DNA from: Hungatella sp. UBA5982
GTDB lineage: Bacteria; Bacillota; Clostridia; Lachnospirales; Lachnospiraceae
DNA: 9,384 bases
Assembly (NCBI GenBank): GCA_002429965.1
Contig: DJBG01000158.1
Location: 5,691 to 15,074, forward strand
Direction: 5' to 3'
This document shows, in pieces, positions 1 through 6,798 of the stretch (positions are counted from its first letter, which is position 1; every line of letters begins with the position of its first letter). A program made the position numbers and the translations under genes. Under the pieces are notes generated by a model that was not told the DNA's origin, did no database searches, and saw only the letters and a list, made by a program, of their open reading frames with translations.

Positions 1-1
1 A

Positions 2-1006
2 TGGAAGTGGCTGGTGCTTTTATGCGCCTTTATGGTTCTGGGAACAGGGATGACGGTCCCGGCTTCCGGAAGCTTGAAGATCCGCCTGGATCATGGGAGT
101 AAGAGCAGTTGGACGGCAGGAATACAGGTTCCTGATGTAACTGTCAACTATTCTGAGGTAAGTCCGAAATGGAGCAAGGAGGAGGCAGACGATTGGGTTC
201 CCGGTAAGAAGATCACCGGCACCATAACAGTGAACGGCACGTTTACCAGATCTGATTGCACGATTTATGGTGGAAGCCTGGTTTCAGTAAACGCAGAAGA
301 CGGTGAAACCGAAATAAAGGTTTCCTACGTTCCGGTAGCAATGCTTGAAAGCCCGGAAAAGGCAGGTTGGAGCGACAGTGCAAAGACGAAGGCTTCCTGG
401 AAAAAGGTTCCTTTTGCATCCAGGTATCAGGTGGTCCTCTATAAGGAAGGCGGCATCTGGATCAAAAGCCTGACCACCTCAACTACTTCTGTGGACCTTT
501 TGCAATATATGGATGGAGGTTATAAATATTACTATACCGTAAAGGCAATCCTAAAAGATTCTTCTGAGGAAGATTATCTAAAAGAAGGAGAAGTGACTAC
601 CTCCGATGATTCTGTGGTTCAGGAACTGGGAGATACTTCGGGAACCTGGGCAGAGTATCAGAATGGAAAAAAGTACAGGGGTGAGGACGGTAATTACGTT
701 GTCAGCCAATGGAAGATGGTCAGCGGAAAATGGTATTATTTTAACAAAGATGGCTACGCAGTTGCAGGCTGGCAGTTAATAGGCGACAAATGGTATTATA
801 TGGGAGCTAACGCCCAGATGATGACCGGCTGGCAGCAGATAAACGGAAAGTGGTATTATTTAAACGCTGACGGAGACATGGCTATCGGCTGGATCCAGCC
901 TCAGCCTGGAAAGTGGTATTATCTCTATAATGACCGCAGCCTGGCGGTGAATACGAAGGTCGACGGTATTTACCACATTGATGCTTCCGGACTTTGGGTT
1001 CCGTAA
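2..1006 (+). CDS. Secreted cell-wall-binding repeat protein, 5' end missing
   Basis: The reading frame is open to the left edge (WKWL precedes the first possible GTG at 14), so the true start lies outside the window; 334 residues are visible. Numbering from the GTG at 14, residues 1-20 are a hydrophobic stretch ending in PASGS, the tail of a signal peptide. Residues 21-105 are a beta-rich segment I do not recognise. Residues 110-196 (SPEKAGWSDSAKTKASWKKV..., then a Tyr-rich strand) resemble a fibronectin type III-like module. Residues 231-311 carry four tandem GW...GKWYY repeats of about 20 residues, with degenerate copies on either side. Such choline/cell-wall-binding repeats tether exported proteins to the envelope of Gram-positive bacteria. 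No catalytic domain is visible, so this is probably a surface or envelope protein of unknown activity. Function beyond wall binding is not inferable. Confidence 0.82.
   Translation, partial: WKWLVLLCAFMVLGTGMTVPASGSLKIRLDHGSKSSWTAGIQVPDVTVNYSEVSPKWSKEEADDWVPGKKITGTITVNGTFTRSDCTIYGGSLVSVNAEDGETEIKVSYVPVAMLESPEKAGWSDSAKTKASWKKVPFASRYQVVLYKEGGIWIKSLTTSTTSVDLLQYMDGGYKYYYTVKAILKDSSEEDYLKEGEVTTSDDSVVQELGDTSGTWAEYQNGKKYRGEDGNYVVSQWKMVSGKWYYFNKDGYAVAGWQLIGDKWYYMGANAQMMTGWQQINGKWYYLNADGDMAIGWIQPQPGKWYYLYNDRSLAVNTKVDGIYHIDASGLWVP
704..946 (+). repeat. Four tandem cell-wall-binding repeats (about 60 bp each)
   Basis: The repeats encode GKWYYF, DKWYYM, GKWYYL and GKWYYL cores at residues 238, 258, 278 and 299 (numbered from the GTG at 14), so the period is 20, 20 and 21 residues. 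Each core is preceded by a G-W pair or the variant QW. The DNA is diverged between copies, so this is a protein-level repeat rather than a recent duplication. Confidence 0.85.
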
Positions 1007-1013
1007 TAAAAAA

Positions 1014-1044
1014 GGCACAGATGGCTGCATCTGTGTCTTTTTTT
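1014..1044. terminator. Intrinsic terminator, probably bidirectional
   Basis: A 10-bp stem (GGCACAGATG / CATCTGTGTC, one G-T wobble) with a four-base GCTG loop is followed by seven T at 1038-1044. It lies 7 bases after the stop of the cell-wall-binding protein. On the other side are six A at 1008-1013, which read as a T-run on the minus strand, so the hairpin can also end transcription of the minus-strand gene arriving from 1059. Confidence 0.85.
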
Positions 1045-1058
1045 ACCTCTATTGTATT

Positions 1059-1466
1059 TTACTTCATGTTCCTTTGAATGATAATTGTCGCGGTTATTGC
1101 CAGCGTAAGATATATGGTAAAAGATAAAATATACGGTGTAAAAGAATTATAGGGGTGAGGATAAAAATGAAAGGCTCCGAACACGAATGCACACACAGGA
1201 ATCGGGAAAAGCAGCCATGCTCCTAATGTATAGTGCTTTACGGGCTTATTTATTCCCTGCTCTTGCACATCTGACATACTTAAGGGATGGAACACCGCAA
1301 AAGTCATGCAGCCAGCTAGCTGTACCAAAATCCCTAACCCTACAGGAATAAGAGTTTTCCAGGTCCGCCATCCGACGAATATGATGATCAAGCCTGCAAA
1401 GATAATTCCTAAAGAAATTATCTAGCAATCCACCAAACCAACCTTGAACTTCCGCAACTACTCCAT
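1059..1466 (-). pseudogene. Small four-helix membrane protein, apparently frameshifted near its 5' end
   Basis: An uninterrupted minus-strand frame from about 1412 to 1059 encodes four hydrophobic segments: LGIIFAGLIIIFVGW, IPVGLGILVQLAGCMTFAVF, a stretch around AWLLFPIPVCAFVFGAF, and YILSFTIYLTLAITATIII. The protein ends IIQRNMK. There is no good start: a TTG at 1391 falls inside the first helix and has no convincing ribosome binding site, and TAG stops the frame just upstream. In another frame, 1461-1414 reads VVAEVQGWFGGLLDNF, which joins naturally to LGIIFAG. An ATG at 1466 would lead into it. Two compensating one-base shifts, near 1462 and 1413, would restore a protein of about 135 residues. 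I read this as a decayed gene or sequencing error. I do not recognise the family. The terminator at 1014-1044 would close its transcript. Confidence 0.45.
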
Positions 1467-1515
1467 TTTACTGCCTTGCCGTACCCATGAATTTGCAAAA
1501 GATTTGCGCCGATGC

Positions 1516-1544
1516 TTGACTGTTATGAAATATTCATCTAAAAT
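1516..1544 (+). promoter_or_regulatory. Sigma-A-type promoter for the ecf operon
   Basis: TTGACT at 1516-1521, a 17-base spacer, and TAAAAT at 1539-1544 predict a transcript starting near 1551. That is about 40 bases before the ecfA1 start codon. It is the only good promoter seen between the minus-strand gene and ecfA1. Confidence 0.7.
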
Positions 1545-1588
1545 TATGTGGCATATGATTGTTTGAATTTATCAGAGAAAGGTCTGCT

Positions 1589-2494
1589 ATGGGAATAATA
1601 AAAACTTCAAAGCTGATATATGACTATATCAGAAGAGATGAGGAAGAAAATATTGAAGAGATTAAACGTGCCATTGACGGCGTCAGTCTGGATATTAAGG
1701 CAGGGCAGTTTGTAGCCATTCTTGGACATAACGGTTCCGGTAAGTCTACCTTTGCAAAGCATCTGGATGCGATCCTGCTTCCAACGGATGGGACTGTGTG
1801 GATTCAGGGAATGGACACTTCTGTGGAAGAAAATTTGTGGGAAGTACGGAAAAGGACCGGAATGGTATTCCAGAACCCTGATAATCAGATCATCGGAAAT
1901 ATCGTGGAGGAAGATGTGGGGTTTGGCCCTGAAAACCTGGGCGTTCCTACGGAGGAGATATGGAAGCGGGTGAATGAGAGCCTGGAGAGTGTTGGAATGG
2001 CTGCATTTCGCTTAAAATCCCCGAACAGGCTGTCCGGAGGCCAGAAGCAAAGGGTTGCCATTGCCGGCGTTATGGCAATGCGGCCTCAGTGCATTGTCTT
2101 AGACGAGCCTACGGCCATGCTGGATCCTAACGGACGGAAGGAAGTTGTGAAAACGGTCAGGGAATTAAACAGGAAGGAAGGAATTACGGTCCTTCTGATC
2201 ACCCACTATATGGAAGAGGTCATAGACGCGGACCGGGTCATTGTCATGGACAACGGTAAGGTGGTCATGGACGGAACTCCAAAAGAGATCTTTTCAAGGG
2301 TTGAGGAGCTTAAATCCTACCGCCTGGATGTTCCCCAGGTAACAGAGCTGGCCTATGAGCTTCAGAAGAATGGCGTGGACTTACCGGATGGGATACTGAC
2401 ACTGGAAGAACTGATGGAAAATCTTCTGCCAGAGTTCGCAGAGCGTTTTCCTGGAAAGGTAACTCTGGGGAATGGAGCAAAAGATGGCAATTAA
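1589..2494 (+). CDS. ecfA1: ECF transporter ATP-binding protein EcfA1
   Basis: This is one of the two ATPases that drive energy-coupling factor importers of vitamins and metal ions, acting at the inner face of the membrane as an EcfA1-EcfA2 pair on EcfT. The 301-residue protein has every ABC landmark: Walker A GHNGSGKS (46-53), Q-loop Q95 in FQNPDNQ, signature LSGGQ (148-152), Walker B IVLDEP (169-174) and H-loop H206. The C-terminal tail after about 235 is typical of the family. I chose ATG 1589 because GAGAAAGG lies 6 bases upstream. A TTG at 1559 would add ten residues and lies nearly at the predicted transcript start. The gene overlaps ecfA2 by 11 bases, implying translational coupling. 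EcfA1 rather than EcfA2 is assigned by position and by the NPDNQ Q-loop. Confidence 0.95.
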   Translation: MGIIKTSKLIYDYIRRDEEENIEEIKRAIDGVSLDIKAGQFVAILGHNGSGKSTFAKHLDAILLPTDGTVWIQGMDTSVEENLWEVRKRTGMVFQNPDNQIIGNIVEEDVGFGPENLGVPTEEIWKRVNESLESVGMAAFRLKSPNRLSGGQKQRVAIAGVMAMRPQCIVLDEPTAMLDPNGRKEVVKTVRELNRKEGITVLLITHYMEEVIDADRVIVMDNGKVVMDGTPKEIFSRVEELKSYRLDVPQVTELAYELQKNGVDLPDGILTLEELMENLLPEFAERFPGKVTLGNGAKDGN

Positions 2495-3332
2495 AGCAGA
2501 GCATTTGAGTTATGTTTACGGGCCTGGAACAGCCTTTGAGCAGCGTGCGTTAAAGGATGTGGATCTGGAAATAAACGATGGGGAATTTGTTGGCCTTATC
2601 GGACACACAGGTTCCGGGAAATCTACCCTGATCCAGCATTTGAACGGATTGATGAAAGCCACTGACGGCACCATCTGTTATAATGGAAGAAACATTTATG
2701 AGGAAGGATACAATTTGCGGGCCTTAAGAAGTAAGGTAGGGCTTGTATTCCAGTATCCGGAGCATCAGCTTTTTGAGATCAATGTGTTTACGGATGTTTG
2801 CTTCGGGCCAAAGAATCAGGGGCTTTCAAGGAAGGATGCCGAGACGCGGGCAAGGGAAGCACTCACCATGGTAGGGCTTGATGAAAGCTTTTATGCCCGT
2901 TCGCCCTTTGAGCTTTCCGGCGGACAGAAAAGGCGGGTAGCCATCGCAGGTGTACTGGCCATGAAGCCGGAGGTGCTCATACTGGATGAGCCTACTGCAG
3001 GCCTTGACCCAAGGGGAAGGGACGAGATCTTAGACCAGATTGAGCGGCTTCACAAGGAGAGGAATATGACCATTATTCTGGTTTCTCACAGCATGGAGGA
3101 CATCGCCCGGTATGTGGATCGGATTCTGGTTATGAATCACGGGGAAAAGGTGTTTGATGATACTCCGAAGGAAGTATTCAAGCACTATAAGGAGCTGGAA
3201 GCCATCGGCCTTGCGGCGCCTCAGATCACCTATGTGGTCCATTCGCTGCGGGATCACGGAGTCCCTGTTGATGATAACATTACAACCGTAGAAGAAGCCA
3301 GAGACGAAATTTTACGGCTTCTTGGAAAATAG
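2484..3332 (+). CDS. ecfA2: ECF transporter ATP-binding protein EcfA2
   Basis: This is the second ATPase of the ECF module, partner of EcfA1. From ATG 2484 it is 282 residues: Walker A GHTGSGKS (40-47), Q90 in FQYPEHQLF, signature LSGGQ (144-148), Walker B LILDEP (165-170), H-loop H202. The YPEHQLF Q-loop and the [12 protein letters not shown] segment after the signature are typical of EcfA2/CbiO. I prefer ATG 2484 because GGAG sits 6 bases before it and the protein then begins [12 protein letters not shown] like its relatives. ATG 2472 would add four residues with a poorly placed ribosome binding site. The start lies inside the end of ecfA1, and the stop is 13 bases before ecfT. Confidence 0.95.
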   Translation: MAIKAEHLSYVYGPGTAFEQRALKDVDLEINDGEFVGLIGHTGSGKSTLIQHLNGLMKATDGTICYNGRNIYEEGYNLRALRSKVGLVFQYPEHQLFEINVFTDVCFGPKNQGLSRKDAETRAREALTMVGLDESFYARSPFELSGGQKRRVAIAGVLAMKPEVLILDEPTAGLDPRGRDEILDQIERLHKERNMTIILVSHSMEDIARYVDRILVMNHGEKVFDDTPKEVFKHYKELEAIGLAAPQITYVVHSLRDHGVPVDDNITTVEEARDEILRLLGK

Positions 3333-3345
3333 GTCGGGAGATATT

Positions 3346-4146
3346 ATGCTGAAAGATATTACATTAGGGCAGTATTATCCGGTGGACTCAAAGCTGCACA
3401 GGCTGGATCCCCGGACAAAGCTGTTTGGGACTATGGTTTTCATCATATCCCTTTTTATTGCAAATGATATATGGGCGTATTTGATCGCTACTTTTTTTCT
3501 TATCGCAGCGATCCGATTAAGTCAGGTTCCTTTTAAGTTCATGGTACGCGGGTTAAAGGCGATTGTGTTTCTCTTGCTCATCAGTGTCAGCTTTAATCTG
3601 TTCCTGACTCCGGGAGAGCCGATCTTCCAGCTGGGATTTTTGAAATTGACAAAGGAAGGTGTGAAAACGGCGGGCCTCATGGGAGGCCGGCTCATTTACC
3701 TGGTGGTTGGCTCTTCCATCATGACCCTTACCACCACACCAAACCAGCTGACCGATGGCCTGGAAAAGAGTCTGGGATTTTTAAAGAAAGTGGGAGTTCC
3801 GGTCCATGAGGTATCTATGATGATGTCCATTGCCTTAAGATTCATTCCCATCCTTGTAGAAGAAACTGATAAGATCATGAAGGCACAGATGGCAAGGGGT
3901 GCTGATTTTGAAACAGGAAATCTGATCCAGAAAGCAAAAAATATGATTCCCCTTCTGGTTCCCTTATTTATCTCTGCATTCCGCCGCGCAACGGATCTGG
4001 CAATGGCTATGGAAGCCAGATGCTACCGGGGCGGGGAGGGAAGAACTAAAATGAAGCCGCTCCGGTATGGAAAACAGGACGGGATCGCCTATCTGGTGTT
4101 TCTGGTATATCTGGCCGCTATCGCAGGACTTCGAATCATGGGATAA
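3346..4146 (+). CDS. ecfT: ECF transporter transmembrane protein EcfT
   Basis: This is the membrane scaffold that joins the ATPase pair to exchangeable substrate-binding S components. The 266-residue protein shows hydrophobic segments at about 25-57 (two helices), 68-88, 112-130 and 247-264, plus shorter ones around 160-170 and 200-212. The cytoplasmic coupling region has the two family signatures: ARG at 183-185 (QMARGADFETG) and the variant ARC at 224-226 (MEARCYRGGEGRTK). ATG 3346 was chosen because GGGAG lies 5 bases upstream; a TTG at 3322 overlaps ecfA2 and has no such site. No S component is encoded in the window, so this is a group II (shared) ECF module serving substrate-binding proteins encoded elsewhere. 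The substrate cannot be named. Confidence 0.94.
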   Translation: MLKDITLGQYYPVDSKLHRLDPRTKLFGTMVFIISLFIANDIWAYLIATFFLIAAIRLSQVPFKFMVRGLKAIVFLLLISVSFNLFLTPGEPIFQLGFLKLTKEGVKTAGLMGGRLIYLVVGSSIMTLTTTPNQLTDGLEKSLGFLKKVGVPVHEVSMMMSIALRFIPILVEETDKIMKAQMARGADFETGNLIQKAKNMIPLLVPLFISAFRRATDLAMAMEARCYRGGEGRTKMKPLRYGKQDGIAYLVFLVYLAAIAGLRIMG

Positions 4147-4170
4147 GGTTCCCATAATATAGGAGGATGT

Positions 4171-5196
4171 ATGAAACGGGTTAAAATGATTGCGGCCTAT
4201 GACGGAACCAATTACTGTGGCTGGCAGATCCAGAATAACGGAATCACCATTGAAGAAGTTCTTAATAAGGAGCTGACTTGTCTTTTAAAGGAGCCTATAA
4301 CCGTAATCGGGGCAAGCAGAACCGATTCCGGGGTTCACTCTGAGGGAAATGTGGCGGTTTTTGATACGGAAAACCGGATGCCTGCCGACAAAATAAGCTT
4401 TGCCTTAAACCAGAGGCTGCCGGATGATATCCGGATCCTGCAGTCTGAGGAGGTAGCGCCGGATTATCATCCGAGAAAGCAAAACTGTGTTAAAACCTAT
4501 GAATATAAAATCATGAACAGGAAAATCGAAGTACCTACCATGAGGCTTTACAGTTATTTCTGTTACATTCCCCTTGATGTGGAACAAATGCGGGAAGGCG
4601 GGGCTTACCTGGTGGGAGAACATGATTTTAAAAGCTTCTGTACGGCCCGTGGACAGGCGGAAGAAACCGTACGTACCATTTATAGCCTGGACATCGAAAA
4701 GAGCGGGGATCTCATTACAATCCGCATCAAGGGAAGCGGTTTCCTGTACAACATGGTACGGATCATCGCCGGGACGCTAATGAAGGTCGGCATGGGAGCG
4801 TATCCGCCGGCTCATGTGGAAGAAATCCTCGATGCCAGGGACCGGAAGGTGGCCGGGCCAAAGGCTGCGGCAAAAGGACTTACTCTGGTAAGCCTTGATT
4901 ATGAAAGGTCACTTAAGAAACAGATCCAGGGAGAGAATAAGGAATGGAGCTATACTCTTTTTCAGGATAAGATTGTTTCGGAAGGAAAAGCCTGGCTTCA
5001 TATTCACCGGTGCAGGGAAGAGGACTTTCAAAGGCTTTTGATACGTGTGGTCCATCAGGCGGTGCAAAACGGTGCTAAAACCATTTTTGTACGGGACGAG
5101 GAGAAGGACGGAAGGATCATTTTAGGAAAGCCCTATGGATTTTATATTTTTCAGGCTGATCCTGAGAACCAGGAGTGGTGCATAACGCAAAAATAA
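4171..5196 (+). CDS. truA: tRNA pseudouridine(38-40) synthase TruA with a C-terminal extension
   Basis: TruA converts uridines 38-40 of the tRNA anticodon arm to pseudouridine. The start ATG has AGGAGG 4 bases upstream and lies 24 bases after ecfT. The canonical enzyme occupies residues 1-245: AAYDGTNYCGWQ (8-19), catalytic D52 in GASRTDSGVHSEG, KTYEYKI (109-115), HDFKSFC (151-157), and GSGFLYNMVRIIAGTL (188-203) near the end of the fold. Most bacterial TruA proteins stop at about 245-270 residues; this one has 341. Residues 246-341 add a domain with predicted strand-strand-helix-strand character (GKAWLHIHR, FQRLLIRVVHQAVQNGAKTIFVRDE, PYGFYIFQ). I do not recognise it. Gene order ecfA1-ecfA2-ecfT-truA-rplM-rpsI matches other Firmicutes. 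No U-tract terminator follows the gene. Confidence 0.95.
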   Translation: MKRVKMIAAYDGTNYCGWQIQNNGITIEEVLNKELTCLLKEPITVIGASRTDSGVHSEGNVAVFDTENRMPADKISFALNQRLPDDIRILQSEEVAPDYHPRKQNCVKTYEYKIMNRKIEVPTMRLYSYFCYIPLDVEQMREGGAYLVGEHDFKSFCTARGQAEETVRTIYSLDIEKSGDLITIRIKGSGFLYNMVRIIAGTLMKVGMGAYPPAHVEEILDARDRKVAGPKAAAKGLTLVSLDYERSLKKQIQGENKEWSYTLFQDKIVSEGKAWLHIHRCREEDFQRLLIRVVHQAVQNGAKTIFVRDEEKDGRIILGKPYGFYIFQADPENQEWCITQK

Positions 5197-5215
5197 GCCG
5201 AAAAATTTTGATTTG

Positions 5216-5306
5216 TGCTGCAACGAGCGAAGTGAATGTGCTTGCATATCTATTTGGCAACTGCCGCAGCAACATGAAGAGGCTCGCATAGCGTATTTCT
5301 TCATGT
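5216..5306. repeat. Two-hairpin intergenic element, possibly a dispersed repeat
   Basis: The spacer after truA holds two inverted repeats in tandem. TGCTGC (5216-5221) pairs with GCAGCA (5266-5271). Immediately after, ACATGAAGA (5272-5280) pairs with TCTTCATGT (5298-5306), with an inner CGC-ATA-GCG hairpin at 5285-5293, giving a 35-base near-palindrome. No T-run follows on either strand, so it is not a normal intrinsic terminator. Overlapping frames through it are spurious. The layout resembles a REP/MITE-like element, but copy number cannot be judged from one window. Confidence 0.45.
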
Positions 5307-5322
5307 ATTATGGGAAAAGAGG

Positions 5323-5351
5323 TTGACACATCCGGCTGAATGTAATATAAT
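5323..5351 (+). promoter_or_regulatory. Perfect-consensus sigma-A promoter for rplM-rpsI
   Basis: TTGACA at 5323-5328, a 17-base spacer and TATAAT at 5346-5351 match the consensus at all twelve positions. The transcript should start around 5357-5359, about 100 bases upstream of rplM. This lets the two ribosomal protein genes be expressed independently of the ecf-truA operon. Confidence 0.9.
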
Positions 5352-5357
5352 GTATAA

Positions 5358-5455
5358 CTGTGACGTTAGACGAAAATGTTCAGCCAAAGCCCCGGAGTGA
5401 GCATTTTGTAATATAGTTATGCTTAAAAACACCATAATTTACAGGAGGTAGTCCA
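5358..5455 (+). promoter_or_regulatory. Structured 5' leader of rplM, candidate L13 leader
   Basis: The roughly 98-base untranslated leader contains a 9-bp helix, AAAATGTTC (5373-5381) with GAGCATTTT (5399-5407, one G-U), closing a 17-base loop with CCCCGG. AGTTATGC at 5415-5422 can pair with GTATAACT at 5352-5359, but the predicted transcript start falls inside the 5' arm, so that outer helix may only be partial. L13 leaders are known upstream of rplM in Firmicutes and are thought to mediate feedback by the ribosomal protein. Assignment rests on position and a stem-loop, not on a covariance match. The ribosome binding site AGGAGG (5443-5448) lies 3' of the helix. Confidence 0.5.
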
Positions 5456-5890
5456 ATGAAGACTTTTATGGCTAGTCCAGCAACAATTGAAAGAAAATGG
5501 TACGTAGTTGACGCTACAGGATATACATTAGGACGTTTGGCTTCAGAAGTAGCTAAAGTATTAAGAGGTAAAAATAAACCGATCTACACACCGCATATGG
5601 ATTGCGGCGATTATGTGATCGTTGTAAATGCAGATAAGATTACCGTAACCGGTAAGAAATTAGATCAGAAGATCTACTACAACCACTCTGAATATGTCGG
5701 TGGTATGAAGGAAACAACTTTAAGAGAAATGATGGCTAAGAAGCCTGAAAGAGTTATTGAACTGGCTGTTAAGGGTATGCTTCCAAAGGGACCTTTAGGA
5801 AGAAGTATGATAACAAAACTTCACGCATATGCAGGTGCAGAGCATAGTCATGCAGCTCAGAAACCAGAAGTTTTAGAATTCAAATTTTAA
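5456..5890 (+). CDS. rplM: 50S ribosomal protein L13
   Basis: L13 is an early-assembly protein of the large ribosomal subunit, binding 23S rRNA. The 144-residue product has the normal family length and signatures: [18 protein letters not shown] (about 13-30), [18 protein letters not shown] (35-52), KITVTGKK (61-68), [13 protein letters not shown] (105-117) and a C-terminal [11 protein letters not shown]. The start is fixed by AGGAGG 7 bases upstream. It forms a two-gene operon with rpsI 28 bases downstream. Codon use is richer in AGA, TTA and other A/T-ending codons than the ecf-truA block, as expected for a highly expressed ribosomal gene. Confidence 0.98.
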   Translation: MKTFMASPATIERKWYVVDATGYTLGRLASEVAKVLRGKNKPIYTPHMDCGDYVIVVNADKITVTGKKLDQKIYYNHSEYVGGMKETTLREMMAKKPERVIELAVKGMLPKGPLGRSMITKLHAYAGAEHSHAAQKPEVLEFKF

Positions 5891-5918
5891 TCAGAGGTGC
5901 TGAAAGGAGGAAGTTATC

Positions 5919-6311
5919 ATGGCTAATGCAAAATTTTACGGAACAGGTAGAAGAAAAAAGTCTATCGCTAGAGTATATTTAGTACCAGGTACAGGTAAGG
6001 TAACCATCAATAAGAGAGATATTGACCAGTATTTGGGTCTTGAAACATTAAAGCTTGTTGTTCGTCAGCCGTTAGTTGCTACAGAGACAGTTGATAAGTT
6101 TGACGTTCTTGTAAACGTTCACGGCGGTGGATTTACTGGACAGGCCGGCGCGATCAGACACGGTATCTCAAGAGCATTGCTTCAGGCAGATGCAGAGTAT
6201 CGCCCGATTCTTAAGAAGGCAGGCTTCTTAACAAGAGATCCAAGAATGAAAGAAAGAAAGAAGTACGGCTTAAAGGCAGCTCGTCGTGCTCCACAGTTCT
6301 CAAAGAGATAA
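5919..6311 (+). CDS. rpsI: 30S ribosomal protein S9
   Basis: S9 is a small-subunit protein whose basic C-terminal tail reaches the P-site tRNA in the decoding centre. The 130-residue protein matches the family: [20 protein letters not shown] (about 7-26), the [22 protein letters not shown] block (65-86), [20 protein letters not shown] near the end, and the invariant C-terminal FSKR. AAGGAGG lies 8 bases before ATG 5919. It is cotranscribed with rplM and ends 27 bases before a strong terminator. Confidence 0.98.
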   Translation: MANAKFYGTGRRKKSIARVYLVPGTGKVTINKRDIDQYLGLETLKLVVRQPLVATETVDKFDVLVNVHGGGFTGQAGAIRHGISRALLQADAEYRPILKKAGFLTRDPRMKERKKYGLKAARRAPQFSKR

Positions 6312-6338
6312 TAAGAAATTTAATAAGAGAAATAGTAG

Positions 6339-6373
6339 AACCCTTGAAAATGCGATATTTTCAAGGGTTTTTT
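6339..6373 (+). terminator. Intrinsic terminator of the rplM-rpsI operon
   Basis: A perfect 13-bp stem (AACCCTTGAAAAT at 6339-6351 with its complement at 6357-6369) around a five-base GCGAT loop runs into six T at 6368-6373. It marks the end of the ribosomal protein operon and the left border of the accessory spacer. Confidence 0.92.
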
Positions 6374-6567
6374 ATATTTTCAACAATAATGAAATAGCTT
6401 GAAAATGTATCAAATCTTCTTCGTAACTGACAAGTAGCTAACACATAACTGGCAAATAGAAAGGGTATGTGAAATAGGCGATAAAAATTGAAATAGCAAA
6501 AATGTAGATTGTATGAAGACGCTGATTATGATAGGATGAGCACAAGGACAATCGTGTTACAGGGTGT
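6374..6567. other. AT-rich spacer with an imperfect direct repeat, no gene seen
   Basis: No credible ORF or RNA gene is visible here. AACTGACAAGTAG (6425-6437) recurs as AACTGGCAAATAG (6447-6459) with start points 22 bases apart. A TATGAT at 6527-6532 could be the -10 of the toxin transcript, but its -35 is poor, so I do not call a promoter. Confidence 0.35.
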
Positions 6568-6572
6568 GTTGA

Positions 6573-6598
6573 CCTCATTCTAAAAGAATGGGGGTGAT
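6573..6598 (+). promoter_or_regulatory. Shine-Dalgarno-sequestering hairpin of the toxin mRNA
   Basis: CCTCATTCT (6573-6581) pairs with AGAATGGGG (6585-6593) through 9 bp (one G-U) across a three-base AAA loop. The 3' arm contains most of the G-rich ribosome binding site GGGGGTGAT (6590-6598), so ribosome access should be restricted in the folded mRNA. Such hairpins are characteristic of type I toxin messages. Confidence 0.65.
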
Positions 6599-6602
6599 GC
6601 CT

Positions 6603-6692
6603 ATGAAAAATCATTTTGATTTTAAGGATTTAATGACCTTTGGTCTATTCCTTTTGGCATTACTTACATTCGTTTTTACGTTTTGTAAGTAG
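6603..6692 (+). CDS. Small hydrophobic peptide, putative type I (holin-like) toxin
   Basis: The 29-residue peptide begins MKNHFDFKDLMTFG, continues with a hydrophobic helix (LFLLALLTFVFTF, residues 15-27) and ends CK. A short polar N-terminus followed by one membrane helix and a charged end fits the holin-like toxin group of Firmicutes, which insert in the cytoplasmic membrane. ATG 6603 follows GGGGGTGAT by 4 bases. An in-frame ATG at 6597 lies inside that site and is less likely. The ribosome binding site is in a hairpin, and a convergent antisense RNA runs from about 6792 to 6704, so expression is probably silenced at the RNA level. Toxicity is inferred from family likeness and layout, not shown. 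Confidence 0.72.
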   Translation: MKNHFDFKDLMTFGLFLLALLTFVFTFCK

Positions 6693-6703
6693 CTATACAT
6701 AGC

Positions 6704-6740
6704 AAAAACCACCCTATAAACTTTGGACGGTTAAGGGTGG
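6704..6740. terminator. Shared terminator between toxin mRNA and antisense RNA
   Basis: CCACCCT (6709-6715) pairs with AGGGTGG (6734-6740), with a possible inner TAA/TTA extension. On the minus strand the hairpin is followed by five T (AAAAA at 6704-6708 on the plus strand), a proper intrinsic terminator for the antisense RNA. On the plus strand the following CTTTGCTTCT is a weaker U-tract that may still end the toxin message. Confidence 0.7.
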
Positions 6741-6792
6741 CTTTGCTTCTCATATAATCGGTCAACCCCTTGTGGGCGGTTGTTCCTTTTCT
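6704..6792 (-). ncRNA. Candidate antisense antitoxin RNA (about 89 nt)
   Basis: A minus-strand promoter at 6827-6799 and a minus-strand terminator at 6740-6704 delimit a short RNA without an ORF. Near its 5' end, the minus-strand stretch covering about 6760-6786 can fold as CAACC...GGTTG plus GG/CC, a stable hairpin. It converges on the toxin gene. If the toxin message runs through the shared hairpin, the two RNAs would overlap over their 3' parts, as in known Firmicute type I antitoxins. Existence and ends are predicted from signals only. Confidence 0.55.
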
Positions 6793-6798
6793 AAGATA

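Noticed and set aside
1..30. ATG at position 1 as the start of the first gene
   Set aside because: That frame stops early; the signal-peptide frame is the one beginning at base 2 and is open to the left edge.
5117..5329. Minus-strand ORFs over the end of truA and the following spacer
   Set aside because: They run antisense through truA and the hairpin element. Two overlapping frames are equally open, which points to chance.
6570..6575. TTGACC as the -35 box of the toxin promoter
   Set aside because: No -10 occurs at suitable spacing; the position where it would be is the G-rich ribosome binding site.
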